From Mariniphaga sp040772505 (GTDB lineage: Bacteria; Bacteroidota; Bacteroidia; Bacteroidales; Prolixibacteraceae), in the NCBI GenBank assembly GCA_040772505.1, contig JAXGYA010000009.1, positions 1 to 64,000 on the forward strand: a stretch of DNA of 64,000 nucleotides. Direction: 5' to 3'. The notes beneath the pieces are model-generated. The model was not told the origin of the DNA. It ran no database searches and was given only the letters and a program-made list of their open reading frames with translations. Below, one piece after another: positions 1 through 8,499 of this stretch (positions are counted from its first letter, which is position 1; each line of letters starts with the position of its first letter). The position numbers and the translations under genes are program-made.

Positions 1-4
1 GTTG

Positions 5-113
5 AGGCTATATGCAGTAAGGGATTGCGGGCTACTTTCCTGTCCACCGACACGAAATTTTATGCGGGGCAGAATGCTTGAATTACCATTGAAACCCTTA
101 TTGCATATAGCCT
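5..113. repeat. attC-like imperfect palindrome
   Basis: Positions 5-23 and 95-113 are reverse complements with one mismatch in 19 bases and enclose a 71-base arm. A GTTAGCG core follows directly at 116. Long imperfect palindromes next to a GTT core are typical of folded cassette attachment sites recognised by tyrosine recombinases. The core does not match the classical integron GTTRRRY consensus, so this is a look-alike and not a canonical attC. Confidence 0.5.
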
Positions 114-115
114 TT

Positions 116-170
116 GTTAGCGTTTCGTTGTTTATTTTTCTCGTTTTATTTTCTTTCATTTTTGCTGCAT
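116..170 (+). repeat. Left copy of inverted cassette-end repeat
   Basis: The sequence opens with GTTAGCGTT at 116-124 and ends with TTTTTGCTGCAT at 159-170. Both elements recur in the same order on the opposite strand at 2944-2883, with 43 versus 50 bases between their starts. The two copies therefore bracket the R-M gene as inverted repeats about 2.8 kb apart. Confidence 0.5.
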
Positions 171-272
171 TGTCTTTCTGTCCGTGAGTTGGGGTAGGCA
201 AGCTCTTTTGCAGGTTTGGGTCTTAATGTTGGCTGGTGTGACCTGCAAATGTGCTTGACTACAAGGGTGGAA

Positions 273-2732
273 TTACTGAACAAATGAATTAAATATATCG
301 TCTGCTTTTAAAATTTTAATAACAGCATTATATCTTTCATTTTCTGCATTCCTAACCATATTTACAATCTCAGAGTAATCGGGTTCTGTTAATATTGGTA
401 TTGTCATATTTCTTATTGCCTTTGGAGTATTGTAATTCTGAACACTGCCTTTACTAACCTTTTTTACACTTTGGATTCCAATTTTACTATTTAGAATAGA
501 GAATAGATATTCTGGAGCAATTTTGTCCTTATTTACTTTGATAATATTTATGTTGTCAGATACAGCATAACCTTCTAAATCTTTTCCAATTAATCTTACA
601 ATACCCATTGTCCCAACTCTCGTAATAACAATGTCTCCAGCTTCAACGATATATTGGTCAATGCTTTTGGTTTCAGTTTTAGATATATATTTTAGATTTT
701 GCGGAATTAATTGAGTAATATGAGTTCCAGATAAAAAAGGAACTCCAAATTGCGGTTCTACATATACTCTTTTTGTTCTTGGTGGTGTATATACTTTAGT
801 ACATAAATTGCCCAGTTTGTCATAAGTAATCTTATTCTTTGCAGACTTTTGTATTAAGAGAGAATATTTTGGATTATGAAAATTTGGCAAAAGACTTTTA
901 GCTAATTCTTTTGAACTCACAATAAAAGAGTATTTACTGGATGTTTCAGCACCAGTTTTGAAGTTTTTATAGTCTTCTAAAATTTGTATTAAATCATTGT
1001 CTAAAATGGTCACGCTATTTTCATCCAAAAGTAAACTACCATCTTCATTACGCTTAAATAAATCTTTTCCACGTTGGTTTTTACCAACTTTTTCAGCCTG
1101 TCCCATAAAAACTTGATATTCGTCTTTAATCGTATTTCCGGCTTCGGCAAATAGCAAACAAGTTTGTGTGCCAGTATAAGGTTGAAATGTTTCTGATGGC
1201 AATTGTACTATTCCAATTATTTTCAAATTGTCAAGAATCCAAGTTTTGATATAAGCATCTTCATCATTACTTAAATCGCCCACAGGTAAAACAATCCCGA
1301 ATCTTCCATTTTCTTTATTTAACAACTGATAGCATCTTTCAATAAACAAAACCGAAGGGCGAACAGCACTTTTATAAGTCTTTTCTTTGGGTAATTTAAA
1401 TAAATCATTTTCAGAAACCCACATCCTTGCTAAGTTGTATTGTTCAAGCAACTTACCTGTTACTTTAATGTCTTTCCCGAATGGTGGATTTGTTAATAAA
1501 ACATTGAACTGATTCTTTTTTAATTCTTCTCTATTAACAGATTCCCATTTTTTTGGTTCTTCTAAACTATTTTCTGAAAAAATCCCGCCACTGCCATCGC
1601 CAACAATAGCCATATATGCTTTTGTTATTTTAACTAAATCCCTTTCTTGGTCTAAACCAAAAAAGTATTTAGCAAACATATTCCGTTTATGAGTAATAAT
1701 CCTATCCTGAGGAAGTCTGTTAGACAGCTTAGAATCTAATATGTTTCCAACTTCTCTTAAAGCTTCAATTAAAAAACCACCACTCCCGCAAGCTGGGTCA
1801 ATAATGTACTCTTCTGGTTGAGGGTTAATAAATTCAACCATAAATCTAACAACTTGTCGAGGAGTAAAAAATTGTCCGTTATCTTCTTTCAAAGATTCAT
1901 TTGTAAAAACTTCAAATGCTGCACCAATGGAATCAATAGAAGAATTTAAAAATGTAAATTTTTGAAATTTCGATACTATTTCAAGAACGGTTATTTTGTC
2001 AAATTCTATTGCGTCTGATTCATAAAATATATCCTTATACTTTGTTTTTACTTCTTTAAAAAGTTCTTTAATTTCCTTGTATGTTGTATTAATGTCTGTT
2101 TCTTCTTTGTCATTCAGTCTTACATAGAATTTGCAATATTCTTCAAAATTTAATTCATCATATATTTTGCAAAAAAGAAGATTAATAATATTTGTCGTAA
2201 TTCTGTCAGGTTTTTTAATATTCGCATTCGCATAAATGTAGTCGTGTAGCTTTTGAAAAGTTTCTACTAAATTTACTGGTGGTATTAAATGTTCTTTTTT
2301 TAGAGAGCCAAGTTTTTGTGCATAATAAGGTATATCCCAAACTTCTGTAAATTTTGTACTTTCCTTCGTCCCTAAGTTAGTTTTCCAATAATGATAAACT
2401 AATCCGTTTGTCCAAGCACACCAAATTGCTGTGGTGGCAGTTGCATACGAAAAAAGTTGGTCGTCATAAGTTTTTATAACGGGTTTTGTTTCGATAAGTA
2501 GAAATATATTGTTTTGCTTTTTTACTTTTGAATGGAAAACTGCAATGTCAGCCGCTTCGCCTTTCTTTTTTGAACCCCTTTGAATAGGGTATTCAATTTC
2601 AATATTCTCTTTTGGATAACCATAAATTTCAACTAAAGATTTTGCCACTTGTTGGCGAACCTTTTCTTCTGGTGTGTCAGGTCTTAGTTTTCCTGAGATA
2701 TAGCATTTTAGCTTTGTTTGATTTTCGGTCAT
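273..2732 (-). CDS. Single-chain restriction-modification-specificity protein (Type IIG/I-like)
   Basis: This 819-residue protein appears to combine DNA cleavage, adenine methylation and target recognition in one chain. Residues about 20-120 look like an HsdR N-terminal PD-(D/E)xK nuclease domain, with D62 in EAADIAVF and the E-T-K triad at 81-83. Residues about 260-560 form an HsdM-type N6-adenine methylase, with SAM motif DPACGSGG at 312-319 and catalytic NPPF at 415-418. Residues about 650-810 resemble one HsdS target-recognition domain. No helicase or separate R, M or S gene is present. It is visibly more AT-rich than the genes from 4.6 kb on and is bracketed by repeats, suggesting transfer. 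It could instead act only as a methylase if the nuclease is inactive. Domain calls come from motifs I recognise; the enzymatic type is inferred. Confidence 0.85.
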   Translation of the reverse strand: MTENQTKLKCYISGKLRPDTPEEKVRQQVAKSLVEIYGYPKENIEIEYPIQRGSKKKGEAADIAVFHSKVKKQNNIFLLIETKPVIKTYDDQLFSYATATTAIWCAWTNGLVYHYWKTNLGTKESTKFTEVWDIPYYAQKLGSLKKEHLIPPVNLVETFQKLHDYIYANANIKKPDRITTNIINLLFCKIYDELNFEEYCKFYVRLNDKEETDINTTYKEIKELFKEVKTKYKDIFYESDAIEFDKITVLEIVSKFQKFTFLNSSIDSIGAAFEVFTNESLKEDNGQFFTPRQVVRFMVEFINPQPEEYIIDPACGSGGFLIEALREVGNILDSKLSNRLPQDRIITHKRNMFAKYFFGLDQERDLVKITKAYMAIVGDGSGGIFSENSLEEPKKWESVNREELKKNQFNVLLTNPPFGKDIKVTGKLLEQYNLARMWVSENDLFKLPKEKTYKSAVRPSVLFIERCYQLLNKENGRFGIVLPVGDLSNDEDAYIKTWILDNLKIIGIVQLPSETFQPYTGTQTCLLFAEAGNTIKDEYQVFMGQAEKVGKNQRGKDLFKRNEDGSLLLDENSVTILDNDLIQILEDYKNFKTGAETSSKYSFIVSSKELAKSLLPNFHNPKYSLLIQKSAKNKITYDKLGNLCTKVYTPPRTKRVYVEPQFGVPFLSGTHITQLIPQNLKYISKTETKSIDQYIVEAGDIVITRVGTMGIVRLIGKDLEGYAVSDNINIIKVNKDKIAPEYLFSILNSKIGIQSVKKVSKGSVQNYNTPKAIRNMTIPILTEPDYSEIVNMVRNAENERYNAVIKILKADDIFNSFVQ

Positions 2733-2774
2733 ATTTCAAATATTTTGTATTTCAAAAGTAATATATTTATTCTG

Positions 2775-2944
2775 TGGGTCGGCAAAATGAAGGCTCTTTT
2801 GGCTGCTAAGCGGTCGCCTGTGCGGTGGGGCAGACAAATGTGCCTGAATGTGCGCTGGGTTTCTATTTTCTTTTTTGTCTTTATGCAGCAAAAATTCCTT
2901 TGTCATTCTGTCGTCTGTTTTGTCTTTTTACAATGAACGCTAAC
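2775..2944. repeat. Right cassette boundary with inverted copy of end repeat
   Basis: Positions 2883-2944 contain, on the minus strand, GTTAGCGTT followed by TTTTTGCTGCAT, the inverted partner of 116-170. Positions 2779-2855 resemble 194-260 in the same orientation (GGCAA..., CTCTTTTG, ACAAATGTGCCTG). The rest of the gene-free stretch 2733-3038 has no coding signal. Its position between the R-M gene and the recombinase fits a recombination site. Confidence 0.5.
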
Positions 2945-3038
2945 GTTGTTGTAAGTTCATATGTGAATATATTTTAATTATCGCTTTAACTTAAAAGTGA
3001 ATATATTCCTCCATATTGGAGTAAAATAGTTATATCAA

Positions 3039-4265
3039 TTACCCGTCATCGAAAAAAGCATCATCAAACGGATTTTTAAATTTTTGCAGGTCTTTTTGCG
3101 AAACATGGGTGTAAATTTCTGTTGTTTTTGAACTTTCGTGCCCAAGCAATTCCTGAATAAACCTTAAATCCATTCCTTGTTCCAGATTATGGGTGGCAAA
3201 ACTGTGTCTCAAAATATGCGGATAAACACGTTTCCGGATACCTGCATCTTTAGCCGTTTTTTTTATAACGTTATAAACACTGGTGGCACTGTATTTTCTC
3301 CCCGGCTTCACTTCAAAAACAAAAATTTTTGGTTCCTCGTTCTTGTAATACTCGTTCAAATATACAAAGGTTTTTTTAGCAAGCGGCACATAACGATCTT
3401 TTTTGCCTTTTGCCCCTCTTATTTTTACCTGCATTCGCTTCAGGTCTATTTCTTCAGTTTTTAAATTAATGGCTTCACTTCTGCGTAAACCGCACGAATA
3501 GATCAACGCTATCAAAAATTTATGTTTTTTATTTTCGGTTGATTTAATCATGGCAGCTATTTCTTCTTTGCTTAAAACATCAGGAAGTTTTCGTTCTTTG
3601 CGTGGCCTGCCAATATCATAGTATTCACTTTTCCTTCCCAATACTTTTTCGTAGTAAAATTTGATGGCATTAATCCGCTGGTTTTGTTGCGAGGGGGAAA
3701 TGTCCTTCTCCTGTATCAAGCGCAAAATATAGGCGTTAATTTCTTCTTTGGTGATTTTTGGTAATTCCTTGTTTGAAAATTCAGCTACAAAAGCTTTAAA
3801 ATAATGGGTATATATTTTAATGGTATTTTCGCTGTATCGCTCCTGTTCCAACTTTTCAAGATAGCCTGTTGGAAGGATGATATTTTTATTCCGGTTTGAT
3901 TTTTTTTGGTAGGATTGTTTTTTTTTGTTTAAAGGTTCCGAATTATTTTTCACCGCCGAATAGTCAATCCACGCCACCGGTTTCATGGCAGTAAAAAATT
4001 CGCCTAAATTAAAATTGTTTTGGGGAATATACCAGCAGTTCATGTTGGCGCTCCAGCGGGCGTTGGTTCGGGCTTTCAACTCGTTAATTAGTTCGCGGTT
4101 ATATGCAAATTCAATTTTAACTACCGGCTGTTCGCGGTGATTTGCGGTACTGAGCACTATTTTCGGCTTTTCGTTCAATGGTTGCTTTTTGCTTACAGAC
4201 TTTAAAGGTAAGAAATGTAAAAACAAAAAGCAAGGGTAAGATAAAACTTCGTTTGGAAAAATCAT
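3039..4265 (-). CDS. Tyrosine recombinase/integrase (XerC/D-like)
   Basis: This is a site-specific DNA recombinase of about 408 residues. From the ATG at 4265, catalytic residues are R261 (CGLRRSE), H350 and R353 (HILRH), H376 (LLGHES) and nucleophile Y385 (IYTH), with a SAM-like core-binding domain at about 130-220. Residues about 45-100 carry a WxxxxxCWYIP-type module seen in Bacteroidota integrases and resembling HARP domains. The extra insertion that marks integron IntI enzymes between the second arginine-box strands is not visible. The first ATG at 4298 overlaps the upstream ORF and has no ribosome site, whereas 4265 follows GAGGA by four bases. Its place beside palindromic repeats suggests it moves the neighbouring cassette; a general phage or transposon integrase is the alternative. 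Confidence 0.9.
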   Translation of the reverse strand: MIFPNEVLSYPCFLFLHFLPLKSVSKKQPLNEKPKIVLSTANHREQPVVKIEFAYNRELINELKARTNARWSANMNCWYIPQNNFNLGEFFTAMKPVAWIDYSAVKNNSEPLNKKKQSYQKKSNRNKNIILPTGYLEKLEQERYSENTIKIYTHYFKAFVAEFSNKELPKITKEEINAYILRLIQEKDISPSQQNQRINAIKFYYEKVLGRKSEYYDIGRPRKERKLPDVLSKEEIAAMIKSTENKKHKFLIALIYSCGLRRSEAINLKTEEIDLKRMQVKIRGAKGKKDRYVPLAKKTFVYLNEYYKNEEPKIFVFEVKPGRKYSATSVYNVIKKTAKDAGIRKRVYPHILRHSFATHNLEQGMDLRFIQELLGHESSKTTEIYTHVSQKDLQKFKNPFDDAFFDDG

Positions 4266-4282
4266 TAATTCCTCAGATTCGC

Positions 4283-4462
4283 TTATAAACACCGGCATAA
4301 AAGGGAAACGTGCAGTCGTTTATCTTTAAAGTATTCTCTTTCGTGCCTTTTTAGGATTTCCACAATTTCGCCATCGGGAGGCTCAAAGTCGCAAAATTTC
4401 ACTAACAGTTTCAATATGCCTTTAGCTTTGCATCGTATGATATGTGAATCCAACTTTGCCAT
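4283..4462 (-). CDS. Small hypothetical protein upstream of the recombinase
   Basis: A 59-codon ORF begins at ATG 4462 and ends 17 bases before the preferred integrase start, in the same direction. The product is charged and soluble, with CDFEPPDGEIVEIL and REYFKDKR stretches and four cysteines, and its codon use looks like a real protein. I do not recognise the family. The spacing suggests co-transcription with the recombinase, perhaps as an accessory or regulator; that role is a guess. A hairpin-forming TTG...CAA sequence lies upstream at about 4502-4524. Confidence 0.5.
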   Translation of the reverse strand: MAKLDSHIIRCKAKGILKLLVKFCDFEPPDGEIVEILKRHEREYFKDKRLHVSLLCRCL

Positions 4463-4599
4463 AAAGAATTTGAATTTTATTTTGTATTTTTAACGAAAGA
4501 TTTGACAACAGCCTTTGCTGTCAACTGTATCAATTTGAAAATAATCAACTCACAAAGTCTTTAATCATCTCTATATATTGATAAGTAAAATTAAATGCA

Positions 4600-6417
4600 A
4601 TGGGAAAATCAGTTTTAACAATTTTTGCAGCTTTGCTTTTTTTTGCAATGAGTGCCCAACCCTGGCAGCCTGCCGGCAATCGTATCAAAACTCGCTGGGC
4701 AGAAGAGATTGACCCGGCTAATCCGCTTCCGGAATATCCCCGTCCGCAGATGGAGCGCGGGCAGTGGCTCAACCTGAACGGACTGTGGGATTATGCTGTT
4801 CTGGACAAGGGAAGCAATGCACCCAACGGTTTTGAAGGAAAAATATTAGTTCCTTACCCGGTTGAATCTTCACTTTCGGGAGTGCAAAAGAGGGTGGGCG
4901 AAAACCAAGAGTTGTGGTATCAGCGCAGTTTCACCGTTCCTGCAGCATGGAAAAATAAAAATGTGTTGCTCAATTTTGGTGCGGTTGATTGGAAGGCAGA
5001 TGTTTGGGTGAACGACATTAAAGTGGGGTCACATCAGGGCGGCTACACACCATTCAGTTTCGACATTACCCCATTTTTGACAAAAGGTGGGCAAAAGCTG
5101 ACAGTCAGGGTCTGGGACCCCACTGACAAGGGATACCAGCCACGCGGAAAGCAGGTGAATGACCCCCGTGGAATTTGGTACACTCCGGTTACCGGAATCT
5201 GGCAGACGGTTTGGATTGAGCCGGTTGAAAGCGCTTATGTCACTCATTTAAAAACTGTTCCCAACATTGATGGCGGGAATGTTTCCGTTTTGGCAGCTAC
5301 TGAAGGAACCCGGCAGGGCGACATCATTGAGGTGAACGCCCTGGAAAACGGGAAGGTGGTTGGCACAGGGAAAGCCGCTGCCGGACAGGAGGTGGAAGTT
5401 GCAGTTCCCAATGCCAGACTTTGGAGCCCCGAGTCGCCGTTTCTCTATTCGATGGAAGTTTCAATATGGAGAGATGGAAAAGAGCTCGACAAGGTGAACA
5501 GCTATTTCGGGATGCGCAAGATTTCCACTGCCCGCGATGCCAATGGCATAGTGCGCATGCAATTGAACAACAAGGATTATTTTCATTTTGGTCCGCTTGA
5601 TCAGGGCTGGTGGCCCGACGGGCTTTACACGGCGCCTACCGACGAAGCGCTGCTCTATGATATTCAGAAAACCAAGGATTTCGGTTTCAACATGATTCGT
5701 AAGCACGTGAAAGTGGAACCTGCCCGCTGGTATTACCACTGCGACCGCGAGGGGATTCTGGTTTGGCAGGATATGCCTAACGGCGACCGTTCGCCTCAGT
5801 GGCAGATGCGTAGCTATTTCAATGGACAGGAACTGCAGCGCAGCGCCGAATCGGAAGCCAATTTCCGGCAGGAGTGGAAAGAGATTATGGATTTGACCTT
5901 CTCCAATCCCAGTGTGGTAGTTTGGGTTCCGTTCAATGAAGCCTGGGGGCAATTCAAAACCGAAGAAATTGTTGCCTGGACAAAGAGTTACGATCCGTCG
6001 CGACTGGTTAATTCAGCAAGCGGCGGGAACCACTATGAGGTTGGGGATATTCTGGATATGCATAACTATCCCAACCCGGTGATGGGACTTTATGATTCAA
6101 AACGGGTGAATGTTCTGGGCGAATACGGAGGTATCGGGCTGGTTATTGAAAATCATCTTTGGGAAAAAGACCGGAACTGGGGCTACGTTCAGTACAAAAC
6201 CTCTGAAGAAGCCACAAAGGTTTACGTTGAATATGCCGAAAAGCTGAAAGAGCTCATTCCGTTTGGTTATTCCGGAGCAGTTTACACACAAACTACCGAT
6301 GTGGAAATTGAAGTGAACGGGCTGATGACCTACGACAGGAAAGTGATAAAGCTGAACGAGCAGCAAATCAGAAAGATAAACAGTGAAATAAGCAATTATT
6401 TCTCTGTTTCCCGCTGA
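4600..6417 (+). CDS. Glycoside hydrolase family 2 (beta-galactosidase/glucuronidase-like), secreted
   Basis: This 605-residue enzyme should hydrolyse a beta-linked sugar (galactoside, glucuronide or mannoside) by the retaining GH2 mechanism. It has a signal peptide ending near residue 19, then an N-terminal jelly-roll sugar-binding domain (about 45-215), an Ig-like domain (about 220-310) and a TIM barrel. The acid/base is E447 in PFNEAW and the nucleophile is E508 in LGEYGG. The length fits short GH2 enzymes and not LacZ. The substrate cannot be fixed from sequence. A convergent CE15 esterase immediately downstream suggests hemicellulose breakdown in the periplasm. Confidence 0.9.
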   Translation: MGKSVLTIFAALLFFAMSAQPWQPAGNRIKTRWAEEIDPANPLPEYPRPQMERGQWLNLNGLWDYAVLDKGSNAPNGFEGKILVPYPVESSLSGVQKRVGENQELWYQRSFTVPAAWKNKNVLLNFGAVDWKADVWVNDIKVGSHQGGYTPFSFDITPFLTKGGQKLTVRVWDPTDKGYQPRGKQVNDPRGIWYTPVTGIWQTVWIEPVESAYVTHLKTVPNIDGGNVSVLAATEGTRQGDIIEVNALENGKVVGTGKAAAGQEVEVAVPNARLWSPESPFLYSMEVSIWRDGKELDKVNSYFGMRKISTARDANGIVRMQLNNKDYFHFGPLDQGWWPDGLYTAPTDEALLYDIQKTKDFGFNMIRKHVKVEPARWYYHCDREGILVWQDMPNGDRSPQWQMRSYFNGQELQRSAESEANFRQEWKEIMDLTFSNPSVVVWVPFNEAWGQFKTEEIVAWTKSYDPSRLVNSASGGNHYEVGDILDMHNYPNPVMGLYDSKRVNVLGEYGGIGLVIENHLWEKDRNWGYVQYKTSEEATKVYVEYAEKLKELIPFGYSGAVYTQTTDVEIEVNGLMTYDRKVIKLNEQQIRKINSEISNYFSVSR

Positions 6418-6447
6418 TTTTAGCGAATTTAATGCGCAAACTGTTAT

Positions 6448-6476
6448 CTCAACAAGCAGAAAGTCAAATTGTTGAG
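6448..6476. terminator. Hairpin between convergent GH2 and CE15 genes
   Basis: CTCAACAA at 6448-6455 pairs with TTGTTGAG at 6469-6476 over a 13-base loop, 30 bases after the GH2 stop and 27 bases beyond the CE15 stop. It is placed to end both convergent transcripts. No strong T-tract follows on the plus strand, so efficiency is uncertain. Confidence 0.45.
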
Positions 6477-6503
6477 TTTACTCTTCAGATGAGATTAGGT
6501 TTG

Positions 6504-7781
6504 CTATTTCAGGATTTGTTCATTTGCCCATTTGATATACTGTTCCCAGTCGTATGCAGTGACATCGTGCTTTCCGGTGCGGATGTGGTAGGCGACTGTA
6601 TTTTGAATCGGTTGATTTACCGGTGGCATTTCTGCTGACGGAATTCCGGTCTTGCCATACAATTCATAAACAGGTGTGGCGTGGTATGCCGACAGAAACT
6701 CGCCACGGGGGTCTGCCCACTGATCCTCTTCGGCGCTCGCAACATAGAGCGGACGCGGAGCAATCAGCGCCAGCAGCTCATGCTGATCCACTGGCAACGC
6801 ATATTCGTTTCTGTTGTAGTTCGTGAAGTTCCTGCAAAACCAGTGCGGGAAACTGATGTTGATACGGGCAATGGTTTCCCCAAACTCGCGTTTTGACAGC
6901 GCAGCACCGCCACATCCGGAGTTGTTGGAAATCACACCGGCAAACCGCTTGTCGGAAGCGCCTGCCCAGAGCGAGGTCTTGCCTAATCGTGAGTGCCCAA
7001 AAACAATCACTTTTGATGCATCCACATCCCTGTCCTGCTCCAGATAGTCCATCGCGCGGCTTAATCCCCACGCCCAGGCAGAAATGGCGCCCCATTCGTT
7101 GGCATCAGGACGTCGCTGGTTTTTTGTATAAAGGAGCGGATGAATACCATCGGAAAAATCATTTTTATCAGGGTCAACTTCGCCATAATAAATAGTTGCC
7201 AGTCCATATCCCGCATCAATAATTTTGTTTACCTGCCACCTCTCTTTTCGCACTCCCCTGGATTTTTCGGTAAGCTGGTTGTTTGATATCCCGAAGGAAT
7301 CATTATCCCGTGTCCATGCATCCGAGATGCGGATGTTTACATCATAGCAAATAGTATGGTTTCCATAGAAATTGTATCCTAAAAACAGAGGAGCTTTTTC
7401 AATATTTTTTGGAAGATAGATGAGAATGTTAAAAAAGAGTGTTTTTCCGTTTTTATTGAAAACAAGGTCAACTTGTTTTCGGATTGCTTTGCCATCCAGC
7501 GCATCATTACTCTGCTCAACCACCTCCCATTTTGAAATATTGAGTTTTCCGGGCACCTTCCCGTAAACATTGGTGGAAAAGAAATTCAACAATTCGGGTC
7601 TTCGTATCCTCTCCCATTGACGAACATTTTTTATCTCCCTGCCGCTGAATGTTTTTAAAACCTCAGGGAGCCTGTATTCGGGCACTTTATTCTCATCATA
7701 GTTGGGGGTTAAATCAAATCGCTGAGCAAAAGTCAACTGACAAAAAGTGAAAACAATAACAAACAACCCTGCTTTTTTCAT
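6504..7781 (-). CDS. CE15 glucuronoyl methylesterase, secreted
   Basis: This 425-residue alpha/beta hydrolase likely cleaves ester bonds between glucuronic acid side chains of xylan and lignin alcohols. It has an N-terminal signal peptide ending in AQ near residue 19. The nucleophile is S264 in GHSRLGK, the family form of the GCSRxGK elbow, with acidic residues E351/E352 in SAEEDQW and H405 in TGKHDVT. These motifs fit bacterial CE15 better than generic acetylxylan esterases. It is convergent with the GH2 gene and probably acts outside the cytoplasm on the same plant polymer. No SusC/SusD pair lies in this window. Confidence 0.85.
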   Translation of the reverse strand: MKKAGLFVIVFTFCQLTFAQRFDLTPNYDENKVPEYRLPEVLKTFSGREIKNVRQWERIRRPELLNFFSTNVYGKVPGKLNISKWEVVEQSNDALDGKAIRKQVDLVFNKNGKTLFFNILIYLPKNIEKAPLFLGYNFYGNHTICYDVNIRISDAWTRDNDSFGISNNQLTEKSRGVRKERWQVNKIIDAGYGLATIYYGEVDPDKNDFSDGIHPLLYTKNQRRPDANEWGAISAWAWGLSRAMDYLEQDRDVDASKVIVFGHSRLGKTSLWAGASDKRFAGVISNNSGCGGAALSKREFGETIARINISFPHWFCRNFTNYNRNEYALPVDQHELLALIAPRPLYVASAEEDQWADPRGEFLSAYHATPVYELYGKTGIPSAEMPPVNQPIQNTVAYHIRTGKHDVTAYDWEQYIKWANEQILK

Positions 7782-7889
7782 TTCATTTTATTTTATCAAC
7801 AATACCACTTAGAACTTTTAATTGAACGCAAATTTATCTATTAAGCAGTAATTTCCAAAATATTTAGATTTTATAGTAAACTCATAGTT

Positions 7890-8498
7890 CTACAGGTGTT
7901 TAACGGTTTTCTTCTGAACAGTCTCTTCGATTGCAAATGCTCTGCCGGCATGAAATGCATCAATATTTTGCCGGATGATTTTTTTGCCTTTCTTTTTGAA
8001 AATGGTTTCAATGCCGTGGATAATAATGGGGTGGGGGATATCGATGAATGGCGATGCGGCGCCTAACATCACCATGTTTGATGCTTTGGGATTGCCGGTT
8101 TCCCGTGCAATTCGGTCGGCGTCAATCCGGATGATGTTGATGCTGCGGCTCAGCTCTTCAAACGACTGCTCCAGTTCCGGATAATTGGAAATGTTGACAA
8201 AAGTTGCGGTGTTTGTCACCAGAGTACCATCGGGGGATAGGTAGGGCAGGTATCGCAGCGATTCCATCGGCTCAACCGAAAGGATAAGGTCGGCGGTTCC
8301 TGCCGGAATCAGGTCGGAATAGATGGGAGCGCTGGCAATTCGCAGGTGGGAAACCACGGCGCCACCGCGCTGGCTCATGCCGTGGGTTTCAGCCTGTTTC
8401 AGATAGTAGTTTTCGTTGAGTGCTGCTGCGCCCAATGAAGCGGCAATAGAGAGAATTCCCTGTCCGCCGACGCCTGCCAGAATGATATCTGTCTTCAT
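7890..8498 (-). CDS. iorB: Indolepyruvate:ferredoxin oxidoreductase subunit beta
   Basis: This 202-residue gamma-type subunit partners with the adjacent alpha subunit to decarboxylate aryl pyruvates oxidatively to aryl-acetyl-CoA, reducing ferredoxin. The N-terminal GVGGQGI motif and the GMSQRGGAV segment are hallmarks of the 2-oxoacid:acceptor oxidoreductase gamma domain. It starts one base after the end of iorA, so the two are translationally linked. It would serve fermentation or synthesis of aromatic amino acids in the cytoplasm. Confidence 0.93.
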   Translation of the reverse strand: MKTDIILAGVGGQGILSIAASLGAAALNENYYLKQAETHGMSQRGGAVVSHLRIASAPIYSDLIPAGTADLILSVEPMESLRYLPYLSPDGTLVTNTATFVNISNYPELEQSFEELSRSINIIRIDADRIARETGNPKASNMVMLGAASPFIDIPHPIIIHGIETIFKKKGKKIIRQNIDAFHAGRAFAIEETVQKKTVKHL

Positions 8499-8499
8499 T

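Larger units (their letters stand above)
1..272. other. Cassette-boundary region, no gene seen
   Basis: This stretch precedes the stop of the R-M gene and holds no convincing coding sequence; the open frame at its left end is a by-product of the palindrome. It carries a 19-bp inverted repeat (5-23 with 95-113), then a GTTAGCGTT core and a pyrimidine-rich tract. Near 194-256 there is a G/T-rich tract, including a TGCAAATGTGCTTG-like string, that resembles 2779-2850 on the other side of the R-M gene. Its role as a recombination boundary is inferred from these repeats and the recombinase next door. Confidence 0.55.

Noticed and set aside
2..187. 61-codon ORF at the left edge
   Set aside because: It runs through the palindrome and cassette-end repeat, has no ribosome site and no protein-like composition beyond a chance hydrophobic run.
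2718..2936. 72-codon ORF between the R-M gene and recombinase
   Set aside because: It lies in the repeat boundary; its content is explained by the repeats and it overlaps the R-M gene start on the other strand.
5461..5952. 163-codon ORF antisense to the GH2 gene
   Set aside because: It is a reverse-frame shadow of a well-supported glycosidase with both catalytic residues.
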